Source: an uncultured Bacteroidales bacterium (GTDB taxonomy: Bacteria > Bacteroidota > Bacteroidia > Bacteroidales > F082). Taken from it: DNA of 57,164 nucleotides. The notes under the pieces were generated by a model, which worked only from the letters and a program-made list of their open reading frames with translations, ran no database searches and was not told the origin of the DNA. This document shows, one piece after another, positions 40,585 through 48,935 of the stretch (the first letter of the stretch is position 1; each line of letters starts with the position of its first letter). Where the stretch lies: the NCBI GenBank assembly GCA_900317055.1, contig ONFF01000024.1:1-57164 (forward strand), in the 5' to 3' direction. Position numbers and translations under genes: made by a program.

Positions 40585-40592
40585 TATTTTTG
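40585..40592 (+). promoter_or_regulatory. -7 element for the ABC permease gene
   Basis: TATTTTTG, 23 bases before the start codon at 40616; no clear -33. Confidence 0.45.
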
Positions 40593-40615
40593 ACGGTTGA
40601 ATCGAAAGGTATCTC

Positions 40616-41785
40616 ATGAAAGGCAAACCGAATCAAGAACAATCACCTAAAGCACTGGCTTGGAAGCGATTTCGCAGCAACAAACTCGGGATGGTCTCCT
40701 GTGGCTTCGTACTGCTTTGGGCTCTGATGGCTTTGTTTGCCTATCTCATCATCCCCGACAAGACCCCTAACGCCAACCGACAAATCCTTGAAATCAGCAC
40801 CAAGAAACCCGGCTTTGAGGTCGACATGCTGATGATTCCGAAGGAAACACCGCCACAAAAAACACCTTTTTTCGAATTTCTGTTCAACGGGCGACCCGAC
40901 GACTGCATTTATTTGCCTTTTGATAGCATCCTTGTTGATGCAAATCAGACGATAGTCTACCTATATCAAAGCGAAGAAAGCCTGAATGTCAGAACAGAAA
41001 TCATTGACAATCGAGATTTTTTACAAGTCGGCCCTTCGACTAGCTCAGGGATCTTGGCTTTTTCTTCGGAAGAGGAGGCCGACACCTATATAAGAAGTCA
41101 TTGCGTGAAACACCGCAAATTCCTATTGGGCACCGACCAATTTGGCCGCGACTTCCTCAGCCGTCTGGTTTTGGGTAGCCGCATCAGCTTGACAGTGGGT
41201 TTCATCGCCGTTCTGCTCAGCTTGATGATTGGCATCGTGATGGGTAGTTTGGGTGGTTTCTTCCGAGGCAAAGTCGATGACGCAGTGGTGTGGTTTATTA
41301 ATGTAGTGTGGTCCATCCCTACCCTGCTCTTGGTCATCGCCATCACCTTCGCCTTGGGCAAAGGCATCGCACAGGTGTTCATCGCTGTCGGCCTGACCAT
41401 GTGGGTGGAGGTGGCGCGAATCGTTCGTGGGCAGATTCTCTCCATCCGCGAAACGACTTTTGTAGAAGCAGGAAAAGCTTTGGGGTTCAGAAACTTGCGC
41501 ATCATCTTCAAGCACATTCTGCCCAATATCCTCAACCCCATCATCGTGGTATCGGCTGCCAATTTCGCTTCTGCTATCTTGCTTGAGGCGGGCTTAAGTT
41601 TCCTCGGCATTGGAGTGCAGCCACCCATGCCTTCATGGGGCAGCATGATTAAGGAGAACTATGCCTTCATCATCTTGGATGCGGCTTATTTAGCCATCCT
41701 GCCAGGTATTGCCATTATGCTGCTGGTCCTAGCGTTTATGCTCATTGGGAATGCATTGCGTGAGGCGCTTGATGTAAAGAATTAA
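40616..41785 (+). CDS. Oligopeptide/dipeptide ABC transporter permease (OppC-like)
   Basis: A 389-residue inner-membrane protein. The first transmembrane helix is near residues 22-42. A long periplasmic insert follows (about 45-160), then the OppC/DppC hallmark FLLGTDQFGRDFLSRLVLGS, five more helices and the EAA loop EAGKALGFRNLRIIFKHILP that binds the ATPase. It probably works with the fused ATPase at 50016-51746, although the OppB-type partner and binding protein are absent here. The segment GPSTSSGIL within the insert is encoded by a dispersed repeat at 41030-41056, so the periplasmic loop tolerates insertions. Confidence 0.9.
   Translation: MKGKPNQEQSPKALAWKRFRSNKLGMVSCGFVLLWALMALFAYLIIPDKTPNANRQILEISTKKPGFEVDMLMIPKETPPQKTPFFEFLFNGRPDDCIYLPFDSILVDANQTIVYLYQSEESLNVRTEIIDNRDFLQVGPSTSSGILAFSSEEEADTYIRSHCVKHRKFLLGTDQFGRDFLSRLVLGSRISLTVGFIAVLLSLMIGIVMGSLGGFFRGKVDDAVVWFINVVWSIPTLLLVIAITFALGKGIAQVFIAVGLTMWVEVARIVRGQILSIRETTFVEAGKALGFRNLRIIFKHILPNILNPIIVVSAANFASAILLEAGLSFLGIGVQPPMPSWGSMIKENYAFIILDAAYLAILPGIAIMLLVLAFMLIGNALREALDVKN
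41030..41056. repeat. Dispersed repeat inside the permease gene
   Basis: GGCCCTTCGACTAGCTCAGG is one arm of the element seen complete at 39832-39880. It is in frame within the periplasmic loop. Confidence 0.65.
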
Positions 41786-41868
41786 TTAGGAATGCTGAAT
41801 TTTGAATGCTGAATGACATTGACTTTGTCGAATCTGCGATTTCATAATTCCACATTCAGTATCCAGTA
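41786..41868. repeat. Iterated-word hairpin (GAATGCTGAAT / ATTCAGTAT)
   Basis: Left GGAATGCTGAATTTTGAATG and CTGAATGACA; right CACATTCAGTATCCAGTAT. It lies between the permease stop and the tRNA-Leu promoter. Confidence 0.5.
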
Positions 41869-41883
41869 TAAATAAAAAAGTTG

Positions 41884-41891
41884 TATCTTTG
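41884..41891 (+). promoter_or_regulatory. -7 element for tRNA-Leu
   Basis: TATCTTTG, 23 bases before the mature tRNA. Confidence 0.55.
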
Positions 41892-41914
41892 CGCCCTCAA
41901 AAGCCGACCTACAT

Positions 41915-41996
41915 GCGGGTGTGGCGGAATTGGTAGACGCGCTAGACTTAGGATCTAGTTTCTCACGAAGTAAGGGTTCGAGTCCCTTCATCCGCA
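41915..41996 (+). tRNA. tRNA-Leu (anticodon TAG)
   Basis: An 82-base tRNA with a long variable arm. Acceptor GCGGGTG pairs with CATCCGC; the anticodon arm CTAGA-CTTAGGA-TCTAG has TAG; the T arm is AGGGTTCGAGTCCCT. CCA is not encoded. It lies 28 bases before tig, so it may be cotranscribed with it. Confidence 0.96.
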
Positions 41997-42024
41997 CAAG
42001 TTAAAGACAATCAATAATTTAGAA

Positions 42025-43383
42025 ATGAATATCACACAAAGCACAAAAGGAGACAGCCTTATCTCCATCAAAATCAATGTTGAAAAGGCCGATTACGAAG
42101 AAATGGTTGAAAAGACCCTGAAGCAGATGCGCCAAAGAGCCAATGTGCCTGGTTTCCGTCCTGGCATGGTGCCCATGGGCATGATTAAGAAGATGTACGG
42201 CGCCAACGCAAAGATGGAAGCCTTGAATACCATCGTTTCGGACAACCTCAACAAGCATATCGTCGACAACAAGCTCGACCTCCTCGGCTATCCGCTCAAC
42301 GACACTGAAATGCAGCAGCCTGCCGACCTTGAAAAGGATGACAACCTCGACTTTTACTTCGAGGCCGCCCTTCGCCCTGAAATCAATGTCGACTTCACCA
42401 ACACGATGGTCGACTTCTACCATATCGTTCCCACTGACGAGGAAGTGGACAAGGTCGTTGAAGACCTCCTGGAACGCAACCCCAACACAAGCCATCCCGA
42501 GACCGTCGGCGAAGACGACCGCCTCGAGATCAAGATCCGCGAAGCCAAGGACGGCAAGGAAGTGGAAGGCGGCTTCGAGAAAGACGGCCTCTACTTCAAC
42601 ATGAGCCAAATCAAGAACAAGACCCAACGCAAGAAATTCATCGACAAGGAAGTGGGTTCTGAGTTCATTGTCAACTTCGCCAAGGTGTTCGGTTCGGAAG
42701 AAGAAGCTGCCAAGATTTTGGGCGAAGGTGCTCCCGCTGCCAGCGACTTCAACATCATCATCGACGATGCCATCCGCAACGAGAAACCTGAACTTGACGA
42801 AGACTTCTTCAAGAAGATTTTCCCCGACAAGGAAATCAAGGAACTCGATGCCTTCAAGCAAGCCGTCAAGGCCGAGATGGAGAAGCAGCATGAAGCCGAG
42901 GTTGACCCCATCCTGTTCAACAAGATGGTTGACGAGCTGGTGGCCGCCGTTCATTTCGACCTGCCCGATGCCTTCATGAAACGCTGGCTCGTCGAAAACA
43001 GCCAAGGCAACATCACTACAGAGGATGTGGAGAAGAACTACGAGAAAGACTATGCGAAAGGCCTGCGCTGGCAACTCATCGAAGACAGCATCGTGAAAGC
43101 CAACCCCGAGCTCATCATCAACGACGAGGAAGTGAAGAACTTCGTGCTGAAGCAGATCTTCCCCGGTATCGACTATGCTACGCTTGAAGACGACATGAAA
43201 GCCAACCTCGACAAGATTGCAGCAAACTACCTCAAAGACGGCAAACAAGTCGAGCAACTCAAGAACCAACTCGCCGACATCAAGATGACCGCCTTCCTGA
43301 AAGGCAAGATGAATATCAACTACGCCGAAACCACTGCCGCTGACTTCATGAAGAAGCTGGAAGAGGATCGGAAAGCAAAATAA
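42025..43383 (+). CDS. tig: Trigger factor (ribosome-bound chaperone/PPIase)
   Basis: A 452-residue protein. The N-terminal ribosome-binding domain has the signature GFRPGMVPMGMI near residue 45; the usual Lys of GFRxGKxP is a Met. A middle PPIase-like segment and a long helical C-terminal domain follow. It binds nascent chains at the ribosome exit. The gene order tig-clpP-clpX is conserved in many bacteria. Confidence 0.93.
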   Translation: MNITQSTKGDSLISIKINVEKADYEEMVEKTLKQMRQRANVPGFRPGMVPMGMIKKMYGANAKMEALNTIVSDNLNKHIVDNKLDLLGYPLNDTEMQQPADLEKDDNLDFYFEAALRPEINVDFTNTMVDFYHIVPTDEEVDKVVEDLLERNPNTSHPETVGEDDRLEIKIREAKDGKEVEGGFEKDGLYFNMSQIKNKTQRKKFIDKEVGSEFIVNFAKVFGSEEEAAKILGEGAPAASDFNIIIDDAIRNEKPELDEDFFKKIFPDKEIKELDAFKQAVKAEMEKQHEAEVDPILFNKMVDELVAAVHFDLPDAFMKRWLVENSQGNITTEDVEKNYEKDYAKGLRWQLIEDSIVKANPELIINDEEVKNFVLKQIFPGIDYATLEDDMKANLDKIAANYLKDGKQVEQLKNQLADIKMTAFLKGKMNINYAETTAADFMKKLEEDRKAK

Positions 43384-43386
43384 ACA

Positions 43387-43461
43387 ATGGCTTATGACTA
43401 TGGCCTATGGCTTGCCCTATACAATGGGACAGCCATAGGCCATTAGCTATACCATAGGCAA
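43387..43461. repeat. Iterated-word hairpin (GGCTATG / CATAGGC)
   Basis: Left GGCTTATGACTATGGCCTATGG; right GCCATAGGCCATTAG and CCATAGGC. The arms are complementary in several registers. It lies between tig and clpP within a probable operon. Confidence 0.6.
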
Positions 43462-43498
43462 CTAAAAGAACTCTATAACTCAAAAACTAATACAACAA

Positions 43499-44176
43499 AT
43501 GAACAACGAATTCTTCAAATACGCCACCAAGCATGTGGGACTAAACACCCTCGGTTTGGAACAATACATCTCCAAGATCAACAACAGCGGTTATATCAGC
43601 CCTACCGTCATTGAAGAGCGTCAGCTCAATGTGGCCCAAATGGATGTGTTCAGCCGCCTGATGATGGATCGTATCATTTTCCTTGGCACCGCCATCGACG
43701 ACTATGTGGCCAACATCATCCAAGCCCAGTTGCTCTTCCTTGAGTCGACCGACTCGAAGCGCGACATCCAGATTTACCTCAACTCCCCTGGTGGCAGCGT
43801 GTACGCTGGCTTGGGCATCTACGACACCATGCAGTTCATCAGCCCCGATGTGGCTACCATCTGCACCGGCATGGCCGCTTCGATGGCCGCCGTACTGATG
43901 TGCGCCGGCACCAAAGGCAAACGCTCAGCCCTACCCCACTCCCGCATCATGATCCACCAACCCATGGGCGGTGTGGAAGGACAAGCCACCGAGATTGAAA
44001 TCACGGCACGCGAGATCCAAAAACTGAAGAAGGAACTGTACGAAATCATCGCCTTGCACTCTGGCCAGACCTACGACAAGGTGTGGGCCGACTCCGACCG
44101 CGACTATTGGATGACCGCCGCCGAAGCCAAGGAATATGGCATGATTGACGAAGTACTCATCAAAAAACAAGCCTAA
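43499..44176 (+). CDS. clpP: ATP-dependent Clp protease, proteolytic subunit
   Basis: A 225-residue serine protease. The triad is Ser128 in GMAASMAAVL, His153 in SRIMIHQP and probably Asp202 in DRDYWM. The oxyanion-region NSPGGSVYAGLGIYD is intact. It forms the barrel that degrades proteins fed by ClpX. The gap to clpX is three bases. Confidence 0.98.
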   Translation: MNNEFFKYATKHVGLNTLGLEQYISKINNSGYISPTVIEERQLNVAQMDVFSRLMMDRIIFLGTAIDDYVANIIQAQLLFLESTDSKRDIQIYLNSPGGSVYAGLGIYDTMQFISPDVATICTGMAASMAAVLMCAGTKGKRSALPHSRIMIHQPMGGVEGQATEIEITAREIQKLKKELYEIIALHSGQTYDKVWADSDRDYWMTAAEAKEYGMIDEVLIKKQA

Positions 44177-44179
44177 CCG

Positions 44180-45418
44180 ATGGCAAAGAAATCAGGTGTT
44201 TGTGCGTTTTGCGGCAGGAAAGCCAGCGAAGTCAGGCTGCTCATCCAAGGCATAGATGCCGAGATTTGTGACAACTGCGCCGAGCAAGCTCATCTCATCG
44301 TCAAGGAACAATTTGGCGAACGCAAGCAAGGCCAAGGCTTCGACTCTAAAGGGATCACCCTGAAAAAGCCTGCCGAAATCAAGCGTTTCCTCGACCAGTA
44401 TGTCATCGGTCAAGACGAAGCCAAGCGCACCTTGGCTGTGGCCGTCTACAACCACTACAAGCGCATCAGCCAGAAGGTAGAAGCCGACGAGGTGGAGATC
44501 GAGAAGTCGAACATCATCCTCGTGGGTGAAACTGGCACGGGCAAAACCCTACTGGCCCGCACCATCGCCAAGATGCTCAATGTGCCTTTTGCCATCGCCG
44601 ATGCCACTGTGCTCACCGAGGCAGGTTATGTTGGCGAAGATGTGGAGAACATCCTTGTCAAATTGTTGCAAGCCGCCGATTACGATGTGGCCGCCACTGA
44701 ACGCGGCATCGTCTTCATTGATGAAATCGACAAGATTGCACGCAAGAGCGACAACCCCAGCATCACCCGCGATGTATCAGGTGAAGGCGTGCAACAAGCC
44801 ATGCTGAAGCTGTTGGAAGGCTCAGTCGTCAATGTGCCGCCCCAAGGTGGGCGCAAGCACCCCGAGCAAAAAATGATTGCCGTCAACACCAAGGACATCC
44901 TTTTCATCGCCGGTGGTGCCTTCGACGGCATCGAACGCCTCATCGCCGCCCGTAAGCGTACCAATGTCATCGGTTACGGCGCAGGCGGCAACGAAGCCAT
45001 CGACAAGGACAACATGCTGCAATACCTCTCGCCCGCCGACCTGAAGAAATACGGCCTCATCCCCGAAATCGTCGGACGACTGCCTGTTATCACCCACCTC
45101 AATCCCTTGGACAAAGAAGCCTTGAAACGCATCCTCACCGAACCAAAGAACGCTTTGGTGAAGCAATTCCAAAAGCTCTTTGCCATGGACCACATCAACT
45201 TAGTCATTCAAGACGAGGTGCTTGATTTCGTGGTGGAAAAAGCCATCGAGTTCAAGGTGGGCGCGCGCGGATTGCGTTCCATCATGGAAGCCATCCTGAA
45301 CGATGCCATGTTTGAGTTGCCTTCCGACATCAAAGCCACTGAGTTGGTTGTCGACCGCGCCTACGCCGAGGCAAAACTCGAGAAATCGGGACTGCAAAAA
45401 CTGCATGTTGGAGACTGA
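44180..45418 (+). CDS. clpX: ATP-dependent Clp protease, ATPase subunit ClpX
   Basis: A 412-residue AAA+ unfoldase. N-terminal zinc domain with CAFCGR and CDNC; Walker A GETGTGKT; pore loop GYVGEDVE; Walker [12 protein letters not shown] loop in [10 protein letters not shown]; and the ClpP-binding region. It works with ClpP directly upstream. Confidence 0.98.
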   Translation: MAKKSGVCAFCGRKASEVRLLIQGIDAEICDNCAEQAHLIVKEQFGERKQGQGFDSKGITLKKPAEIKRFLDQYVIGQDEAKRTLAVAVYNHYKRISQKVEADEVEIEKSNIILVGETGTGKTLLARTIAKMLNVPFAIADATVLTEAGYVGEDVENILVKLLQAADYDVAATERGIVFIDEIDKIARKSDNPSITRDVSGEGVQQAMLKLLEGSVVNVPPQGGRKHPEQKMIAVNTKDILFIAGGAFDGIERLIAARKRTNVIGYGAGGNEAIDKDNMLQYLSPADLKKYGLIPEIVGRLPVITHLNPLDKEALKRILTEPKNALVKQFQKLFAMDHINLVIQDEVLDFVVEKAIEFKVGARGLRSIMEAILNDAMFELPSDIKATELVVDRAYAEAKLEKSGLQKLHVGD

Positions 45419-45436
45419 AGACCAAACAGTTTCATC

Positions 45437-45472
45437 AAAAAAGCATCAAGTCGCGGCTTGATGCTTTTTTTT
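45437..45472 (+). terminator. Terminator after clpX
   Basis: Stem AAAAAAGCATCAAG and CTTGATGCTTTTTT around TCGCGG, followed by T. It ends the tig-clpP-clpX transcript. Confidence 0.88.
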
Positions 45473-45523
45473 GGCACAATACTTGCATAGTTTCGAGCGT
45501 TGAATAAAGAAAAGAAGAACGCC

Positions 45524-46225
45524 ATGAAAAGAATTGCCTTGATTGTAGTGATTGCCTTGATGTGCCTCACGGGGTATTCCCAAATGATCTCCAAAGGCGA
45601 CCAAGCCAAAAAGAAGCCCCTTGTCCTCAACAAGCATGTAAAGCATAAGCCACAGCCGCAGTCGTCGGTGGTCGACTTCTCCAACCCCACTGAACCCACC
45701 ACTGGCAGCGTGGTTTACGGTCGCATCGAGCCTAACGGCGACACCACGCTCATCGTTTACCTGCCCGAAGTCGACATCGACCTAATGCAGCGCTACCTGC
45801 AAATCACCGACACGCGCCAAGGCCGCCGCTTGGCTAACAATGTGAAAAAGGTGTTCCCTTACGCCAAACTGGCTGGCGCGAAGATGCAGGAATACGATTC
45901 GATCCTGGCGAACATCTCCGACAAGAGCGAACGCAAGCGACTGATGAAACAAGCCGAGGACGAAATCACCGAGCAATATACCGAGGAACTGAAGAACCTC
46001 ACCATCGCCCAAGGACTCATCCTGGTACGCCTCATCGACCGTGAGACCGGCAACACCAGCTACAAGGTCGTCCAAGAGTTGCGCGGCAAGGTACGCGCCT
46101 TCTTCTACCAAGGCTTCGCAAGACTGTGGGGCTACAACCTCAAGACAGAATACGATCCGCACAACAACCCCGAGGACGATGATATCGAAACCATCATGAT
46201 CCTCTTGGAGCGCGGAGTGATTTAA
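45524..46225 (+). CDS. DUF4294 family exported protein
   Basis: I place the start at 45524 (233 residues), where MKRIALIVVIALMCLTGYSQ begins; the eight-residue extension to 45500 is charged. The DUF4294 region covers most of the protein (VVYGRIEPNGDTTLIVYLPEV; VKKVFPYAKLAGAKMQEYD; IDRETGNTSYKVVQELRG). It ends WGYNLKTEYDPHNNPEDDDI, also usual. The family is confined to Bacteroidota and has no known function. Confidence 0.88.
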   Translation: MKRIALIVVIALMCLTGYSQMISKGDQAKKKPLVLNKHVKHKPQPQSSVVDFSNPTEPTTGSVVYGRIEPNGDTTLIVYLPEVDIDLMQRYLQITDTRQGRRLANNVKKVFPYAKLAGAKMQEYDSILANISDKSERKRLMKQAEDEITEQYTEELKNLTIAQGLILVRLIDRETGNTSYKVVQELRGKVRAFFYQGFARLWGYNLKTEYDPHNNPEDDDIETIMILLERGVI

Positions 46226-46244
46226 TCCAATACAACATAATAAG

Positions 46245-46280
46245 AAAAGGTGTCGTCTCGGCTGAGGCGACACCTTTTTT
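46245..46280. terminator. Bidirectional terminator between DUF4294 and cvpA genes
   Basis: Stem AAAAGGTGTCG and CGACACCTTTT, extended inward by CTC/GAG around GGCT. It serves both convergent genes. Confidence 0.88.
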
Positions 46281-46329
46281 CATTACCAAATGCTCTGCAT
46301 TACAACAAGGAACGAAATTCATTCAAAGA

Positions 46330-46890
46330 CTACCAACTTGTAGAAGTAACACTATTCCCCTCTGTCTCCTCTTCAGATTCATCATCAGGTAACACATCCT
46401 TAGCGTAGTCCTTCACCAAATCGAAACCGTGATAGACATAAGGAACCGTCTGCTCAATGTAAGGATACAATTTCGATTCTTCTTTGACTTTGGGCTTCAC
46501 CACACCCAACAGCTGGAAATTGTTGAGCACCATCAGAAGGACACTGCACAACAGAACACCTTTGAGGATGCCAAACAAAAAACCACCGAGCTTGTCGAAA
46601 AAACCCAAGTTCATGGATTTCACCCACTTAGAGATAAGCCTCCCGATGAGGTTGACCAAGACAACCAATATGATGAATGTCAGCACAAATGCAACGGTGT
46701 TGAGATATTGTGGCTTAATCTCCATGAAATCCTGCAAATGGGCAGCGGTGAAATCGGAGAAGTGCATGGCACCATAGATGCCCACTCCAAAGGCCAACAA
46801 AGTGACCACCTCAATGATGAGACCTTTACGCAAGCCTTTCCATCCGAAGAGAAAGAGGATGATGGCGATGATGATGTCTAGGTAGTTCAT
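46330..46890 (-). CDS. CvpA family membrane protein
   Basis: A 186-residue protein with four hydrophobic helices (from YLDIIIAIILFLFGWKGLRK to LLCSVLLMVLNNFQ) and a short charged C-terminal tail. The N-terminal motif DIIIA..L..GWKGLRKGLI is characteristic of CvpA. E. coli CvpA is needed for colicin V production; here the role is unknown. Confidence 0.87.
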   Translation of the reverse strand: MNYLDIIIAIILFLFGWKGLRKGLIIEVVTLLAFGVGIYGAMHFSDFTAAHLQDFMEIKPQYLNTVAFVLTFIILVVLVNLIGRLISKWVKSMNLGFFDKLGGFLFGILKGVLLCSVLLMVLNNFQLLGVVKPKVKEESKLYPYIEQTVPYVYHGFDLVKDYAKDVLPDDESEEETEGNSVTSTSW

Positions 46891-46892
46891 TT

Positions 46893-46972
46893 TTTAATGT
46901 GGAATGTGGAATGCGGAATGTGGAATGACAAATTCATTCAGCATTCAGCATTCATAATTCATCATTTTGAAT
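46893..46972. repeat. Iterated-word hairpin (GGAATGTG / CATTCAG)
   Basis: Left arm AATGTGGAATGTGGAATGCG and GAATGTGGAATGA; right arm CATTCAGCATTCAGCATTC then ATAATTCATC. It fills the gap between the M64 peptidase gene and cvpA. Confidence 0.6.
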
Positions 46973-48230
46973 AATACAGTATCATTCGCTCGATGGCTCG
47001 TTGGCAGACTGGGCAGAATTCATGGCCGTTGAAGGTCTTCATCAGGCAGTCCATGTGAGGGCTGTACACACCTTCAGGCTCGTATCCACCACCCTCGAAG
47101 ACACCAATGGTGTTCTCGTATTTCTTCTCTCGGGGTGTGGGCACGGGCGTTTTCTTGTCCATCATGTCCTTCCACTTCGCGTCGAAGTTAACGAGCGTAG
47201 TGAGGTTAGGCTCCCAAGGCTCCAAGTCGTTGTTATACATGTCGCCGTAGGTATCGTCATTATAGTATTCGTCGGCCAATCCAGCAAAGCCGTGACCAAA
47301 CTCGTGGATGATGACATCACTCGAAAAACCGTTGCTGCTCGCACTGGAGCAATAGAAGTTATAAATGCCTCCACCACCGTATTTCTCCGTATTGACGAGG
47401 ATATAGATTTGATCGTACGGCACCTGTCCCGCCAAATCGCGAATGTCGCGGTTATCAGTGCTCATACAGTAGCGCTCCGAATCAAAGGTCCAGAAGCTGA
47501 AACGCATGACGGTGTTTTTGTAGATGTGGTCACCAGGCATGGTGCAACCGCTCTCGGCCGAAGGAGCCATCACACCACGGATGTTGAAGCTCTCGCGATA
47601 ACGGTCGTATGGCGCATAGTCGAACATGCTCTTCACGAAGAAGTCGCAATCCTTGATAAACTTGCCCATCTCAACTTGGGTGTAGCCTTCGGGAAGAATC
47701 ACAATATCAACGGCTTTGGTCGCTTCCTTGTTGCCAATCCAAGCCTCGTAGATGGGAAGATCGAGCTTGTCATAGTTGCGGATGAAATAATCATCGGGAC
47801 TCACGGTGAGTCGCAACCCTTCTTTGAGTTGTCCCTCCCAAGTCTTGTGGCACAAAACAATGTCGATTTTCACCTTGGGGAAAGGCACGATGACCGACTC
47901 ATCGAAGGTCTTGGTGACTAATTTCGCCTCGTCGGTGGTCTGCCACTCGCCGTAAAGGTTTTGGTAGCCTTTCGAAAACAGCAGATGGTCAGTACCAGCC
48001 TCATACACTTTGACAATGTAGCTGCCAAACTCCAAATCGTCGATAAGGTTGGTTTTGGAGCCACTCCAATAGGGCTCGTGAATGAGTTCCTTGAGCGAGA
48101 ATGTAGTTTCCTTGCTATTGCCCGTCAAGCAATAGTCCACACGGAGCGAAGACTCCGTAAAAAAGGCATCAAACTGGGCCCATGTCACTATAGGTAGCAG
48201 GGCAAGCAGGGATAAAAGAACTTTTTTCAT
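46962..48230 (-). CDS. Secreted zinc metallopeptidase, M64 (IgA peptidase) family
   Basis: A 422-residue protein. Signal MKKVLLSLLALLPIVTWAQ. Residues about 20-160 form the N-terminal M64 domain. The catalytic part starts at VDIVILPEGYTQVEM and has the metal site HEFGHGFAGLADEY (309-322), an HExxHxxxGxxD motif with His309, Glu310, His313 and Asp320. Two Cys pairs occur near the end (CLMKTFNGHEFCPVCQRA). Family members cut IgA1 in Clostridium ramosum; gut Bacteroidales members have broader, unknown substrates. No T9SS tail, so it is periplasmic or outer-membrane linked. Confidence 0.93.
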   Translation of the reverse strand: MKKVLLSLLALLPIVTWAQFDAFFTESSLRVDYCLTGNSKETTFSLKELIHEPYWSGSKTNLIDDLEFGSYIVKVYEAGTDHLLFSKGYQNLYGEWQTTDEAKLVTKTFDESVIVPFPKVKIDIVLCHKTWEGQLKEGLRLTVSPDDYFIRNYDKLDLPIYEAWIGNKEATKAVDIVILPEGYTQVEMGKFIKDCDFFVKSMFDYAPYDRYRESFNIRGVMAPSAESGCTMPGDHIYKNTVMRFSFWTFDSERYCMSTDNRDIRDLAGQVPYDQIYILVNTEKYGGGGIYNFYCSSASSNGFSSDVIIHEFGHGFAGLADEYYNDDTYGDMYNNDLEPWEPNLTTLVNFDAKWKDMMDKKTPVPTPREKKYENTIGVFEGGGYEPEGVYSPHMDCLMKTFNGHEFCPVCQRAIERMILYYSK

Positions 48231-48289
48231 GGTCTTACATCTGAATTTACAAATAAAATGGGATACCTGGTCAGCCCATAAAACAAGGC

Positions 48290-48904
48290 TTATTCATAAT
48301 ACTCGATGGTGCGGGTCTCCTCATACTCCTCAGTGTTCTCCATGTCGGCCATGGTAACCTTCACCGCACGACGGATCCAATTGCCATGACTGTCAAACTC
48401 AAGATAACTGAATTCCGAAGTCGACCAAAGGGGCAGTTCATCTTCTTCGTCTTCAAAGCCACCAATATATTCCATGAGCTTCACCAAACGGCCCACAGTA
48501 TCATATTCGTAATCGTTCTTCCATACCGTACCCTCCTCAAAACCAGCGGCGCTTACCACTCGGCCGTCGTTCCAAGTGTACTCCGACATGCCTTCAATAC
48601 CCGTAACAGATGCTATGTGGCCTTCCTCATCGCGTTCCCATTTGGAGAATTCCACAAAGTCATCGCCATCCATTTCTCGATAAGCTTGTTCGATGGAGAA
48701 TGGGTTGTAACCACCGATACTTACCATCGTGCCTTGGTTGTCGAATTCGACTTCGTTGCAGTGCTTCACCGGACCTTGTAAGTCCCAATAGGTCAAATCG
48801 GGCGTAATGGTCACCATTGCGGCTTCTTTTGTGCTGTTTTTGCATGAGGCACAAACTAAAAGCATCATAACGCAAGCTGACAGTAATAATTTGAAGTTTT
48901 TCAT
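48290..48904 (-). CDS. Lipoprotein with YD-like repeats
   Basis: Start at 48904 (204 residues): MKNFKLLLSACVMMLLVCASC is a lipoprotein signal (Cys21), and a 36-residue extension upstream lacks meaning and overlaps the gene at 48936. The mature part has EFDNQGTMVSIGG, WERDEEGHIASVTG and YEYDTVGRLVKLMEY, which resemble single YD/RHS-type repeats. No function can be assigned. It lies 31 bases after the 48936 gene, so both probably share a transcript. Confidence 0.75.
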   Translation of the reverse strand: MKNFKLLLSACVMMLLVCASCKNSTKEAAMVTITPDLTYWDLQGPVKHCNEVEFDNQGTMVSIGGYNPFSIEQAYREMDGDDFVEFSKWERDEEGHIASVTGIEGMSEYTWNDGRVVSAAGFEEGTVWKNDYEYDTVGRLVKLMEYIGGFEDEEDELPLWSTSEFSYLEFDSHGNWIRRAVKVTMADMENTEEYEETRTIEYYE

Positions 48905-48935
48905 GATTGTATGATTTTGATTGGTTTTCAAGATT

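Noticed and set aside
42019-43269. A 416-codon open frame on the minus strand opposite tig
   Set aside because: Low-complexity antisense product of the C-ending codon bias of trigger factor; no signal or domain.
24966-46972. Repeat arrays that at first resemble CRISPR or direct-repeat loci
   Set aside because: The words are 6-9 bases, overlap in register and have no equal-length spacers; no cas gene is present.
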